A stretch of 64,000 nucleotides of DNA from the NCBI GenBank assembly GCA_035529895.1, contig DATKVV010000022.1, forward strand, positions 13,918-77,917, written 5' to 3'. The translations under genes and the position numbers were made by a program. Shown in pieces: positions 1-8,695 of the stretch. Position 1 is the first letter of the stretch; each line of letters begins with the position of its first letter. The notes under the pieces were generated by a model. That model was given only the letters and a program-made list of their open reading frames with translations. It was not told the DNA's origin and ran no database searches. The DNA comes from JAUWKC01 sp035529895 (GTDB lineage Bacteria; Planctomycetota; Phycisphaerae; Sedimentisphaerales; Anaerobacaceae).

Positions 1-637
1 CTTTTACGTTTTTGTCGAGCTTTTCAAACTCGGCGGCGCTTACGTAAGGGGGGTTACAAACGACAAGATCGAATTTGCCGGCATCGAGCTGCGGCACAAC
101 CGGGTCGAACAAATCGCCGCACAAGAGAGTGATTCGGTCTTTGAGCTGATGCTTTTCGACGTTTTGGGCGGCGATATTAAGGGCGGCGTCGCAGATATCG
201 GTGGCGACTATGCGGGCGTCAGAAAAGTTTTTGGCTATTGCCACGGCGATGCAGCCGCAGCCGGTACACAAGTCGCAGGCAAATTGGGCGCCCGTTCGAG
301 TTCGCAGAAACTCTACCGCCCGCTCCACCAGCAGCTCCGTTTCCGGACGGGGAATCATACAATCAGGGGCAACCTTGAGCTCGAGGGAATAGAATTCGGT
401 TCGGCCCGTCAGATATGCCACCGGCTCATTGTGCGCGGCCCGTTTGACCAAATCGCGCAGTCGGCCAAGCTGTTCCTCGGCGACCGGCCTGTCGAATTGG
501 GTGTATAACTCAATCCGCTTTAATTCGAGAACGTGGCTAAGCAGCAGTTCGGCGCTCAGCCGGGGCGAATCGATGCCCTTTTCAGTGAAATGCCGGGTAA
601 TCCAGTTTAAGAGCTTTTGTATTGTCCAGTTTTGCAT
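1..637 (-). CDS. prmC: Release factor glutamine methyltransferase PrmC (HemK), C-terminus cut by window edge
   Basis: Reading the minus strand from an ATG at 637 gives an open frame that runs off the window edge after about 212 codons. It starts MQNWTIQKLLNWITRHF, then shows an SAM-binding Rossmann region with LCTGCGCIAVAIAK, and the NPPYVS motif that binds the glutamine substrate of PrmC-type methyltransferases lies near position 40-55. The N-terminal helical part and the IPRPETELLV segment are also as in PrmC. The enzyme methylates the glutamine of the GGQ motif in peptide-chain release factors RF1 and RF2, in the cytoplasm. No clear Shine-Dalgarno is seen before the ATG. prfA often precedes prmC and could lie outside the window upstream, but the DNA directly upstream here is non-coding repeat-like sequence. 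Confidence 0.93.
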   Translation of the reverse strand, partial: MQNWTIQKLLNWITRHFTEKGIDSPRLSAELLLSHVLELKRIELYTQFDRPVAEEQLGRLRDLVKRAAHNEPVAYLTGRTEFYSLELKVAPDCMIPRPETELLVERAVEFLRTRTGAQFACDLCTGCGCIAVAIAKNFSDARIVATDICDAALNIAAQNVEKHQLKDRITLLCGDLFDPVVPQLDAGKFDLVVCNPPYVSAAEFEKLDKNVK

Positions 638-1090
638 TGGCAGATTATAGCCGGGGTGAAGAGAAGTGAAAAACAAAAAGGGCCTGGAGAGGCGACGGGT
701 ATGAAATTGGGTTTGATCCGGCTTCGCCAGCCCGGCTTCGTATGGGACTTCGCCGTGGCAAGCAGGCTCCGCCGCGATAAATTGGGTTTGTTTGGGTTTG
801 TTTTCCCGGCACGTTTTTGGCGGTTTCATTTTCATAACCCTCTGTCACATAGACGGTTAGGTTCATATAGCTTTTCGGAAATTGGGTTTGTTTTGCATAA
901 AAAGGCTGATTTGTAGAGGGTTCTCGACAAGTGTAGAGCGGGGATAGCAGGGAGCAGAAAATATGAAGGAGATGGACATAGGATGGGGAGATTTGGGCAT
1001 TCTGCCGGCTTTATGGTTGGCATTATTAACATGCTCCGCATTCAGGATTGAGTGTCTTAAGCTATTCAGTTTGAGGAGTATTATACCCGA
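638..1090. repeat. Repeat-rich intergenic stretch with three copies of a CAAACCCAATTT word
   Basis: This stretch has no convincing gene. The 12-base word AAATTGGGTTTG occurs at 704-715, 779-790 and 879-890, plus a partial copy at 791-800. On the minus strand it translates into short stretches such as KTNPI and QTNPI, which I remember as recurring in spurious intergenic ORFs of Phycisphaerae genomes. I treat it as a dispersed intergenic repeat rather than coding DNA. Confidence 0.5.
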
Positions 1091-1114
1091 TTTGGGGTCG
1101 GATGTAAAGTGAAA

Positions 1115-1291
1115 AGTTGTGTCAAGCATCTCATGGAACAGGGATTTCGATATGAGAACCTCTGCCATCTGAAACGTCACATAGCGGGCATGGCTTAGAA
1201 GCCTGGCTCCAATTTTGGCTAACTTTTCCCGAATGGTTGGAAGTGACCAATCTTTGATTTGCTTGGGCAACGCCAATGGTCTCAGGAAATT
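1115..1291 (-). pseudogene. IS1380-type transposase, C-terminal fragment
   Basis: About 59 codons read as the C-terminal end of an IS1380-family transposase: RPLALPKQIKDWSLPTIREK, then IGARLLSHARYVTFQMAEV, then ISKSLFHEMLDTT. The family typically ends with such a WSL..REKL.KIGA...HARY segment. The large N-terminal and catalytic part is missing: the fragment is preceded by only 18 unrelated codons and then the end of the neighbouring exoprotein gene. No terminal inverted repeat is visible. A second scrap of the same end, in the same orientation, lies at 3741-3801. Confidence 0.72.
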
Positions 1292-1359
1292 ACCGATATT
1301 ATAACGACATTTGTCATCATTAGGCACTGCAAGAGTGGTACCCAATACTCAGATTGTGA

Positions 1360-3048
1360 CTACTCGGTTGGAGGCGAATACAGCCTGACATTGTCGATCC
1401 AGGCGCAATTCGAACCGCCGGGTGGAATACCGAAGCGGCCGCTAAAGTTTATATAATACCAACTGAAAGTGTGCTCACCGGGTGTAACTGTGTATGTCTC
1501 AAGAGCCCAATCATCCTCGCCGTCCCATTCACCTTGTTTTACATCGTCAATATAGAACCGCAGAGGATCCCAGCCTGAATTACTGGAAACTTTGCGCCAA
1601 AAACTAATATGGTTGCAATCGGTATCCAAAGTAATCTCTAGTATGGTTACTTCAGAATTACAAGTATTGGCAGATCTTGCGGAATAGCTACCTTCATACA
1701 CAACATCAGACACAACATTCCAAAACAGGCCTAAAGCACTACCATCCATAACATCAAAAGAATTATGTTGCCAATAGTATTTGCTGAAATCTCCCGTCTC
1801 AAAATCTTCATAAATGCCCTCAAGCCAATGTTTTGCTAAAACAGACACATCATGAAAATCAACTACACAGTCTCCATTTGGCAATGGTGCAACATCTACA
1901 AAGAACTCATCCTGTAACCAATAAGAGGCCAGTTTCGCAAAATCTTTGAAGTTCGTATTTCCATCTCCGGTAAGGTCTCCGGTGTGGCGACCGTCTTTAG
2001 CAATCGATGCAATCCAGGCTTCATATTGGCCGCTGGGATTAGTCCCATTACCCACAATCGTCAAACCATCAGCAGATATTCCTGTCGCAGAATTCAACGT
2101 CCAGCCAGTGAGGTTCAGACCAAATGTATTTTCCAACATGTCCTGAATACTCCGCCTGCCGTGACACTCATCCCAGATAAACGCTCCACTGCCAACTACA
2201 ACCGAGCCGTCGGCTGAGACTGCCATAGCGCTGCCCCCACCTAAACTGACCATTCCTTCAGATTCTGTCCAGCGAAACGCTTCCGTATGCGAACTCATAT
2301 GTGCGCGTCCCACCACAACCGAGCCATCCCGTGAGACTGCAAACGCTGTCGTGGCGATGCTCCCTGGCAAATCACCCAGTCCTACCATACCACCGGATTC
2401 TGTCCAGCGGAAAGCTCCATCTGATGCGCCAGCGCTTCCTCCCACCACAACAGAACCATCGGCTGATATGCCATAGGCTTGACTGTAGAATTCCCCGCCC
2501 GGTAAATCACCCAGTCCCACCATACCACCGGGTTCCGTCCAGCGGAAAGCTTCAAAGCCTGATGCGGACCAACTCGTTCCTACCACGGCTGAGCCATCGG
2601 CTGAAACACCATAACCATAGCTTAGAAAAGGTCCACCCGCCAAGTCACCAAGGCCAACCATGCCAGCTGATTCGGTCCAGCGGAAAGCTTCAACGTCACC
2701 AGATCCGGTCTTTTGACTCCACCCCACCACGATCGAACCATTCGCTGAAACACCTGTAGCTTCAGTTGTGTTTTCCCCAGACAAATAGCCTAAATTCTGC
2801 ATGCCATCTTCTGCCGTCCAGCGAAATGCTACTGTAAGAAAATGGGACCTGCTTATTCCCACTACAACCGAGCCATCAGCTGATACAGCATAGGCTTGGC
2901 TAACCCAATCCCAACCCGGCACATAGCCCAGACCTTGAAAACTGGCTGCATCTGACCGTGAAAAACAGGTGAAACTCACAAAAACAATTCCAAGCAACAC
3001 CAGACGGGTTTTAGAACCATCAATCAATTTCACTTTCTTTTTACTCAT
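1360..3048 (-). CDS. Secreted HAF-repeat protein with dockerin-like and C-terminal jelly-roll-like domains
   Basis: The 562-residue protein begins with a positively charged segment (MSKKKVKLIDGSKTR) and a hydrophobic signal peptide to about residue 35. Residues 36 to about 330 hold tandem units of about 45 residues of the form AxSxDGSVVVG...AFRWTE..GMVGLGDLPGG, the pattern of the extracellular HAF repeat family, thought to fold as a beta-propeller. Around residues 355-415 two calcium-loop-like motifs (GDLTGDGNTNFKDFAKLASY and NGDCVVDFHDVSVLAKHWL) form a planctomycete-style dockerin type I module. The last 140 residues look like a beta-sandwich (EDFETGDFSKYYW ... WIDNVRLYS). It is probably exported and anchored to other exoproteins through the dockerin; no catalytic motif is visible. 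It sits between two IS1380 remnants, so it may have been moved as a block. Confidence 0.82.
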   Translation of the reverse strand: MSKKKVKLIDGSKTRLVLLGIVFVSFTCFSRSDAASFQGLGYVPGWDWVSQAYAVSADGSVVVGISRSHFLTVAFRWTAEDGMQNLGYLSGENTTEATGVSANGSIVVGWSQKTGSGDVEAFRWTESAGMVGLGDLAGGPFLSYGYGVSADGSAVVGTSWSASGFEAFRWTEPGGMVGLGDLPGGEFYSQAYGISADGSVVVGGSAGASDGAFRWTESGGMVGLGDLPGSIATTAFAVSRDGSVVVGRAHMSSHTEAFRWTESEGMVSLGGGSAMAVSADGSVVVGSGAFIWDECHGRRSIQDMLENTFGLNLTGWTLNSATGISADGLTIVGNGTNPSGQYEAWIASIAKDGRHTGDLTGDGNTNFKDFAKLASYWLQDEFFVDVAPLPNGDCVVDFHDVSVLAKHWLEGIYEDFETGDFSKYYWQHNSFDVMDGSALGLFWNVVSDVVYEGSYSARSANTCNSEVTILEITLDTDCNHISFWRKVSSNSGWDPLRFYIDDVKQGEWDGEDDWALETYTVTPGEHTFSWYYINFSGRFGIPPGGSNCAWIDNVRLYSPPTE

Positions 3049-3631
3049 TAAAAACTAAACTCACTTTCACCATCTTCCGCCAAAAAAAGCGAATAGTTCT
3101 CTTTCATCTTAAGTATTTATAATGATAACATTTATCGAAAATAAATTCAAGCCTTTTCTGGGACAATCGGCAACCAATGGTAATCGACACAACCTGTCCT
3201 CCATTATACCGAGACAATACTGTAGCATCTCAGTCTCATACCACAAATCAACTCTGCGAGAGTTGTATCGTTCGCCACTGTAGTCTTTTTATCGTACTCG
3301 CAGAACTCTCACGGGTGTTTTGCTTGTTTATAAAGTTGGCTCTTCCACAGAATTTGTGGGTAAGTTCGTACATCGCCCTTCGATTTCACTCAGGACTTCG
3401 CTCAGGGTAAACTTCTGCTTTTGGAATGACAATTCGCATTTCGCATGTTGTATTGCGTGGCTGGTATCGAGCTGGCGGGATGGGCAAGTTGTTTGGGGGT
3501 GTGGTGGGTTGCCGAGTTTGCCGGGGTTTTGTGAGACGGCGGCGGTCCCGGTGAGATAGCTGCCTTATGGGCAGGTAAGGTCATCTCACGGGACAAATTT
3601 TGGGCTTCGGTAGGCATCTTGAGGTTCTCCG
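3049..3631. other. Intergenic region upstream of the HAF-repeat gene, no gene seen
   Basis: About 580 bases without a supportable gene. The part near 3080-3150 is AT-rich and should hold the promoter of the minus-strand exoprotein gene. Short ORFs on both strands here have no recognisable protein content. Confidence 0.4.
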
Positions 3632-3698
3632 TGTTCAGGGTTGAGGTTTCAGGGTTCAAGGGTCCAAGGGTTCAGGTTCCAGGGTTCAGTATTCAGGT
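3632..3698. repeat. Imperfect short tandem repeat of GGGTTCAGG-type units
   Basis: The stretch repeats GGGTTCA/GGGTCCA/GGTTCCA words at irregular spacings of 7 to 15 bases (for example AGGGTTCAAGGGTCCAAGG). It lies in non-coding DNA beside an IS fragment. It is too short and irregular for a CRISPR array. Confidence 0.6.
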
Positions 3699-3740
3699 TT
3701 ATTAGTTTGATATAGATTATACAAAAAGATATGTTAGCTG

Positions 3741-3801
3741 TCAAGTGAAAAATTCTCTCAAGGGTCTCATGGAACAGGGATTTCGATACGAGAATGACTG
3801 T
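3741..3801 (-). pseudogene. IS1380-type transposase, extreme C-terminal scrap
   Basis: Twenty codons on the minus strand read TVILVSKSLFHETLERIFHL, matching the end of the fragment at 1115-1291 (ISKSLFHEMLDTTFHF) at both DNA and protein level; the block CTCATGGAACAGGGATTTCG is identical in both places. Upstream on the minus strand the frame is interrupted by stops, so only the end is left. Confidence 0.62.
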
Positions 3802-3847
3802 TTAAGTAAAGCTGGCAAACGGACTGTCTTGATGAGTTAGTGCTATT

Positions 3848-3881
3848 AAAAAAGCCCCCACCTGAAAATAAGTTGAGGGCT
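3848..3881 (-). terminator. Intrinsic terminator of the SPFH-protein gene
   Basis: On the minus strand AGCCCTCA pairs with TGGGGGCT (8 bp including one G-U pair) around a 12-base loop and is followed by six T. It begins 33 bases after the stop codon of the SPFH gene. Confidence 0.85.
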
Positions 3882-3913
3882 GGAGGTTTCAGTATCTATA
3901 TCATAAATGTCAT

Positions 3914-5419
3914 TTATTTTTTCTCTGAAGCAGGCTCTTTGTCGAGCATACCCCTGAGAACAGTTCCCATCAGCGCATCGGTCATACCTGCACCTGCACC
4001 GCCGACCATTACTTCCGGCGTAATCCTGATTTTCCCGGTCTCGACCAGTTTCATAATCTCGATAAGAGCGGCATTATTTGCGCCAATCACCTCGGAAATC
4101 TTCTTATAAGCCAGAGCCTTAGCCTCAGCGGTAACCTTAATTAATTCAGCCTCGGCCGTTGCGCCAATAATTTTTTTCAGCTTATCCTGCTCGGCAATCT
4201 GAACGTTATACATAGCAGTTGCCAGCCGTTTTTCCTCTTCAGCCTCCTGCCTGGTCTTTGTGAGTTCCTTTTGTTTTTCCGCTGCACGCTGCTGTTCCTC
4301 GAACGTTGCCTGTTCCTGAAGGGCTATTTCACGGTCTGTCTGGGTCTTCAGAAGCAAACCCAGGCTCTTTTCGTCTCCGATATCTCCGACACGCACAGCA
4401 AGAACGGTTACTCCGTATTTGGCGAGTTCCTCTTTGAGCATTGATGTACTTTGCGATTCCTGCTTGGAGCGGTTCTGAACATATTCAAGCGCTTTGACCT
4501 TTTCAGCATTATTTCTAAATATTGCTCTGACTGCCGGCGTCACGAGCTTGGTCAGAACAAGTGCATCATCACCCACAGTGGCAACCACTCGCGGCGCATC
4601 GTCGCTGTTTATCTTGTAGGTCATTCGAACGTCTACGGGAAACGTAAAGCCGTCCTTACTGCGAACAGTTATTGGCTTCATAGGCTGATACGCTTCGCCT
4701 TCACCTTGTTCTTTCTCGGCGGTGTAGCTGACCTTGACCTGCCGAATGCTGATAGGCGTCGCTTCATAAGCTTTCGTATGTAGTCTGTATTTTCCTTCTG
4801 TTAACGGCTTTTTCCATACCCCTTTCTGGCCTACCTCCACCAAGCGGTCTTCAGAGTCAACTGCTTCGCCCACGTTACTCTTAATAACCACAACCGTGCC
4901 AACCTTAACATTTGTTATCGGCTCTGTTGTTATGGTAAACAGCTTGGTATTGATGCGGTACCTACCCGGCGAAAGTACTGAAAGCTGGGGGCCTTTGTAG
5001 CCTTTGCCTTGGGCCAGGAAATACTCTGCGTTGAGCATTTTTTCCGGGTCCTTCCATTCCGGCGCATAAATCGCGCCGGCAGGCAGGCTTTGCCCGTCCG
5101 CGGCCTGTATCAGGCCCACAAACCCGGTCTTTATCTCGGTCATCTTAATCTGGGTGACATTGTACTGCCATCTCCATTTGACATGCCAGCCCGGCGCCAG
5201 AATCTGTGCCTGAACGCCGTTCTCTGCGTTTATCGCTAAAACCTTTCCCTCGGGAAGGCTTCCTCCGAAGAGTTTCTTCTCGACGATCCCCACTTCATCG
5301 CCGTCAATTTTCACAATCGAGCTGGCAATTACGGCAATCAAAGCAATCAAAAACACCACAACAAGTATCAAAGTTGCCGTGACCTTGTTTACAGGTATTC
5401 GTTCCCATCTAGCGTCCAT
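3914..5419 (-). CDS. SPFH/band 7 (flotillin-like) membrane protein
   Basis: The 501-residue protein has one N-terminal membrane segment (residues about 12-36, TATLILVVVFLIALIAVIA), followed by an SPFH/prohibitin-homology domain to about residue 330 and a long charged, glutamine- and alanine-rich coiled coil (about 335-450, with QEQATFEEQQRAAEKQKELT). It ends in a glycine-rich tail. SPFH proteins form membrane-associated oligomeric cages or scaffolds; the exact client here cannot be told. The start is supported by GGAAAGGGACTATT before the ATG. A TATAAT box is present about 60 bases upstream, without a good -35 element. It is a single transcription unit, closed by the terminator at 3848-3881. 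Confidence 0.88.
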   Translation of the reverse strand: MDARWERIPVNKVTATLILVVVFLIALIAVIASSIVKIDGDEVGIVEKKLFGGSLPEGKVLAINAENGVQAQILAPGWHVKWRWQYNVTQIKMTEIKTGFVGLIQAADGQSLPAGAIYAPEWKDPEKMLNAEYFLAQGKGYKGPQLSVLSPGRYRINTKLFTITTEPITNVKVGTVVVIKSNVGEAVDSEDRLVEVGQKGVWKKPLTEGKYRLHTKAYEATPISIRQVKVSYTAEKEQGEGEAYQPMKPITVRSKDGFTFPVDVRMTYKINSDDAPRVVATVGDDALVLTKLVTPAVRAIFRNNAEKVKALEYVQNRSKQESQSTSMLKEELAKYGVTVLAVRVGDIGDEKSLGLLLKTQTDREIALQEQATFEEQQRAAEKQKELTKTRQEAEEEKRLATAMYNVQIAEQDKLKKIIGATAEAELIKVTAEAKALAYKKISEVIGANNAALIEIMKLVETGKIRITPEVMVGGAGAGMTDALMGTVLRGMLDKEPASEKK

Positions 5420-5774
5420 AATAGTCCCTTTCCAAATAAACTGTCAAGAATACAGTTTCTTAAACACCCCGGCAATTATAATGCCAAAAGCCGTAGTTGT
5501 TTAGTGTGGGATTTCCCATATATACCTGCTCAGCTGCGCCGCTGAGTCTCATTTCTAATAGAATAGAATATAATATCAAGTCTATTTTGAAAAATCAAGC
5601 TTTCTTGCCGCTACTCGAAGATTTTCCGGGCAGATACCAGGGCAGGCAAAATCGAGGCATCAAATGAGCTAAGCGGGTTTTCTTACAGCACGACCATTTC
5701 CGCCAGCTGACCAAGAGCCTCGGCCTGGGCGTCCGCGCAATCGACTGGATGCGATTGTTGTATGCCGCTTCCTT
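5420..5774. other. Intergenic region, no gene seen
   Basis: About 355 bases. The left part holds the presumed promoter of the SPFH gene. At 5680-5770 both strands have short open stretches with coding-like composition, but no recognisable family and no start signal, so at most this is a worn gene fragment. Confidence 0.35.
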
Positions 5775-7331
5775 CTATTCATTGACGAACGCCGTCTTGT
5801 TTTTCTCCCACCATGCTCTTGCGTGCTGGACCAGAGGCTCGGGGTTCCATGGTCCCTGACGCTGTGGAAACCCAAAATCGATGCCCGCGAGATTCTCTAT
5901 CGCACGTGCTGCCGCCTCCTGATCAGACAGCGATGCAGCATTAAGACGTTCGCCAAGAAAGGGCACGTCAGTGCGGTCGCCAAGGTCTCCGATGGCCTGA
6001 AGCACCCAGATGCGTGTCTGAGCGGACTTGTGATCGGCGAGTCGTTTCAGCAGAGGAACGGCTTCGCGCACGTTGAGGTATCGTAGCGCAAGTGAAGTCT
6101 GTTCAATAACGCCACCATCTGTTTCGGTTTTGATAAGTTCGAGAAGCGGCACTTCTGCTTCCTCGATTCTCATATCGCCAAGTGCTCTGGCGGCATTTGC
6201 CCTCACATACGCATTATCGTCTTTGAGACAGGCAATGAGGAGTGGGACAGCACGTTTGTAACGCAAATAACCTATCCCTCGAACAGCCCGCCACTTTGCA
6301 TCAACATCCTTTGTTTTCTCAACAATTTCTATGAACAGACGAGCTGCCCCATAATTGTCAACTTTTAGAGGAGGGAGTCGAGATAAACCAGGTTTCTCAA
6401 CGGCTTCACGGGCCCCAACTGGGTGGAATTCTCCAACTACCTTCCAGACGGGTGGACCGCCGATTAGCCCCTGGCAGTCCTCCTTCACTATCAGCTTCTT
6501 AAGCGACTTGGGGATGACATAGATGCCGTAGGGAGTAACTCTCTTGCCCTCTGGTCCGGTCTGGTAGAAGCGACCGCGCACGAACAGTTCAATCGCATCC
6601 TCGCAGTCAAGAGCATGGCAAAGTGCGATACCATCACAGTTCCACCCCTTGCCGTGGAACACGCCCACAGCCATATCCTTGGTAAAATCGATCTCGGGCA
6701 ATCCGTCGTTCTCTCCGGCGTGGCTCTTCCACAGCTTCTTCCACTCATCGCTGGAAGTAATCCGCACGCACCGCCGTTTCTTGATCTTGCTGTCGTCTCC
6801 TGAAAGCCTCTTGCCTACGTCGAGCGGCTTGCCCCTGAGTTCCTTTTCCTTCTCATCCAATGCAACGAGGCCTTTGTCGTCTTCGGTTAAGTACTTCTCT
6901 TTGCCAGTCCTGATCTCGAAGAAACGCCCGGAGCCTTTCCTGCCGCCAACGCGAAGTAAGACCGCGCCCTCCCCCGTCTTGGAATCCGTGGTCTGCACGA
7001 AAGAGAGGCTCTTGTACGAGGCACCGAGAGACTTGGCCCAGAGCGTCTCTTTTGTTGTCCCGTCAACGACAACGACGTCCGACGTCAAGGACAGGTAGCC
7101 TTCGACACCGTGTCCCACAATGCCCACGTCCACAGCAACCTTGGCACCAGAGACGGAGATCCAGCGGCCACCGCTTCTTTTGGACGCGTTGTAGCAGAGG
7201 CAGACGCCGTCGTTTTCCGGTTGGACAAGCACCGCGTCTGACTTAAAGGGACCCTCGACAGGATCTGCCGCAATCGCGGCTAGGGCTAGCACGGCGCAAC
7301 AAGCAGCGGCCAACCAAGCCATCTTCCACAT
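5775..7331 (-). CDS. Secreted HEAT-repeat protein
   Basis: I place the start at the ATG at 7331 because GAAAGGAGACAAGAG stands directly before it; this gives 518 residues beginning MWKMAWLAAACCAVLALAA, a signal peptide. Residues about 30-310 form an unrecognised beta-rich region. From about residue 345 to 490 there are HEAT/PBS-lyase-type helical repeats with pattern AVPLLIACLKDDNAYVRANA, ALGD and VPLLKRLADHKSAQTRIWVL. Such repeats act as protein-binding scaffolds. The protein is likely exported or periplasmic. No enzyme motif is visible. A longer frame starting at 7358 exists but lacks a ribosome binding site. Confidence 0.8.
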   Translation of the reverse strand: MWKMAWLAAACCAVLALAAIAADPVEGPFKSDAVLVQPENDGVCLCYNASKRSGGRWISVSGAKVAVDVGIVGHGVEGYLSLTSDVVVVDGTTKETLWAKSLGASYKSLSFVQTTDSKTGEGAVLLRVGGRKGSGRFFEIRTGKEKYLTEDDKGLVALDEKEKELRGKPLDVGKRLSGDDSKIKKRRCVRITSSDEWKKLWKSHAGENDGLPEIDFTKDMAVGVFHGKGWNCDGIALCHALDCEDAIELFVRGRFYQTGPEGKRVTPYGIYVIPKSLKKLIVKEDCQGLIGGPPVWKVVGEFHPVGAREAVEKPGLSRLPPLKVDNYGAARLFIEIVEKTKDVDAKWRAVRGIGYLRYKRAVPLLIACLKDDNAYVRANAARALGDMRIEEAEVPLLELIKTETDGGVIEQTSLALRYLNVREAVPLLKRLADHKSAQTRIWVLQAIGDLGDRTDVPFLGERLNAASLSDQEAAARAIENLAGIDFGFPQRQGPWNPEPLVQHARAWWEKNKTAFVNE

Positions 7332-7675
7332 CTCTTGTCTCCTTTCAGGATCGCTCAACGATGATTATATAGTGTGTATGAAACGCCAAACATTTTGGCT
7401 CGTCCTCCGTAGAAGTTCCGCTTCGGAGGATGGATATCTCGTATTTCCCTTCAAGATGTGCGCATCCACGCCGTTAGCGACAGAAAATAACACGAAGGGA
7501 GGGAAGAAGCAAGAAAAAAACCTGTTAATCCGCCTGAGGCGGATTAAAGTGCGAACTGCAAAACTCTGGAGTGCGTGCATTCGGCTGCGCTCAGGAGTTC
7601 AGTGAATAAGAACGGTGGGGCAAGCCCCACCCCACGAAAGAATAAGAACGGTCGAGCAAACCCCACCCTACAAAA

Positions 7676-7775
7676 GTAAAAGAAGGATTCTACGGCCGAG
7701 TGAACGATTTCGAACAAATTACAAACACGAGTACAGAGGGCTTCGGTGAATAAGGACGGTGGAGCAAGCCCTACC
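7676..7775 (+). repeat. 100-bp duplicate of the RAYT gene 3' end (copy A)
   Basis: The segment from GTAAAAGAAGGATTC through the stop codon region and the following REP palindrome repeats 8516-8615 almost base for base. It includes the last codons of the RAYT frame (FYGRVNDFEQITNTSTEGFGE) and its TAA, but no upstream part of the gene. Confidence 0.85.
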
Positions 7776-7819
7776 TTACAAAAGAATAAGAACGGTCGAG
7801 CACGCCCCACCCTACAAAA

Positions 7820-7919
7820 GTAAAAGAAGGATTCTACGGCCGAGTGAACAATTTCGAACAAATTACAAACATGAGCACAGAGGGCTTCGGTGAATAAGGA
7901 CGGTGGGGCAAGCCCCACC
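7820..7919 (+). repeat. 100-bp duplicate of the RAYT gene 3' end (copy B)
   Basis: A second 100-bp copy with the same limits as copy A and as 8516-8615, with a few changes (for example GAACAATTT for GAACGATTT, and ATGAGC for ACGAGT). Copies A and B start 144 bases apart. Confidence 0.85.
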
Positions 7920-8041
7920 CTACAAAAGAATAAGGACGGTGGGGCAAGCCCCACCTTACGATTTTGGTTGTTTGTCGCGTATTTTCCAGTTTTGCAGGGT
8001 AGGTCTTGCCCGGCCATAATAATGTCGATAATATATTTTCC

Positions 8042-8593
8042 ATGCCGAACTATATACGCGCCAGGTTTGAGGGAGGGTATTATTTTTTCACGGTCGTCAC
8101 ATACCAACGCATAAAACTATTTGGTACGGAACTTGCTCGCCGTTGTCTGAGAGAAGCGATCGAGAAAACGCAATCACGGCGACCATTTGAGACCATTGCG
8201 TTTTGTCTTTTGTTCGACCATTTGCATTACATCTGGAAGCTTCCCGAAGATGATACGGATTATTCAAAACGCTGGTCTTCGATAAAAGGCCAATTCAGTA
8301 AAGAATATTTGAAATTAAGCGGTCAACGCAAACGGGTTTCACCATCACGAGCGCGCAAAGGAGAGGTTTGCATTTGGCAGCGGCGATTCTGGGAACATCA
8401 AATACGTGATGAAAATGACCTTCAGCGCCACGTTGATTATGTTCATTATAACCCGGTCAAACATGGATTCGTTCAGCACGTTGAAGAGTGGCCTTGGTCA
8501 ACCTATCACAAATACGTAAAAGAAGGATTCTACGGCCGAGTGAACGATTTCGAACAAATTACAAACACGAGTACAGAGGGCTTCGGTGAATAA
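8042..8593 (+). CDS. REP-associated tyrosine transposase (RAYT, IS200/IS605-like Y1 HUH family)
   Basis: I take the ATG at 8042 (MPNYIRARF), giving 183 residues; a frame opening at 8006 adds 12 unconserved residues. The protein has the RAYT layout: GGYYFFTVVTYQR near the N-terminus, the HUH-type metal site FDHLHYIWKLP around residue 60, WQRRFWEHQIRDENDLQRHV, and the catalytic tyrosine segment DYVHYNPVKHG around residue 140. Such enzymes nick single-stranded DNA at REP sequences and can spread them. REP palindromes and duplicated gene ends lie on both sides, which supports an active or recently active system. No Shine-Dalgarno is visible. Confidence 0.9.
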   Translation: MPNYIRARFEGGYYFFTVVTYQRIKLFGTELARRCLREAIEKTQSRRPFETIAFCLLFDHLHYIWKLPEDDTDYSKRWSSIKGQFSKEYLKLSGQRKRVSPSRARKGEVCIWQRRFWEHQIRDENDLQRHVDYVHYNPVKHGFVQHVEEWPWSTYHKYVKEGFYGRVNDFEQITNTSTEGFGE

Positions 8594-8597
8594 GGAC

Positions 8598-8615
8598 GGT
8601 GGGGCAAGCCCTACC
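8598..8615. repeat. REP palindrome directly after the RAYT gene
   Basis: GGTGGGGCAAGCCCTACC lies 4 bases after the RAYT stop codon and is a one-mismatch copy of the perfect palindromes at 7614, 7902 and 7938. Confidence 0.85.
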
Positions 8616-8695
8616 TTACAGTAGCTGTTGGCGTCTCGATTTGGCATTTACGATTTTGGATTCGGCAGCCTGTGAGCAGGTCGAGGGCAGGCACG

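Larger units (their letters stand above)
7614..7955. repeat. REP palindrome cluster upstream of the RAYT gene (six copies)
   Basis: The perfect inverted repeat GGTGGGGCAAGCCCCACC occurs at 7614-7631, 7902-7919 and 7938-7955. Variant copies are at 7650-7667 (GGTCGAGCAAACCCCACC), 7758-7775 (GGTGGAGCAAGCCCTACC) and 7794-7811 (GGTCGAGCACGCCCCACC). Neighbouring copies are joined by the linker CTACAAAAGAATAAGAACG or variants of it. A seventh copy follows the RAYT gene at 8598-8615. This is the arrangement expected of REP elements mobilised by a tyrosine transposase. Confidence 0.85.

Noticed and set aside
5669..5875. Small minus-strand frame at the end of the HEAT-repeat gene
   Set aside because: Arginine-rich frame overlapping the HEAT-repeat gene in another phase; typical GC-driven shadow.
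7614..7955. CRISPR-like array of palindromes
   Set aside because: The repeats are 18-base palindromes at uneven spacing, the intervals are themselves repeated, there are no cas genes, and a RAYT gene is beside them.
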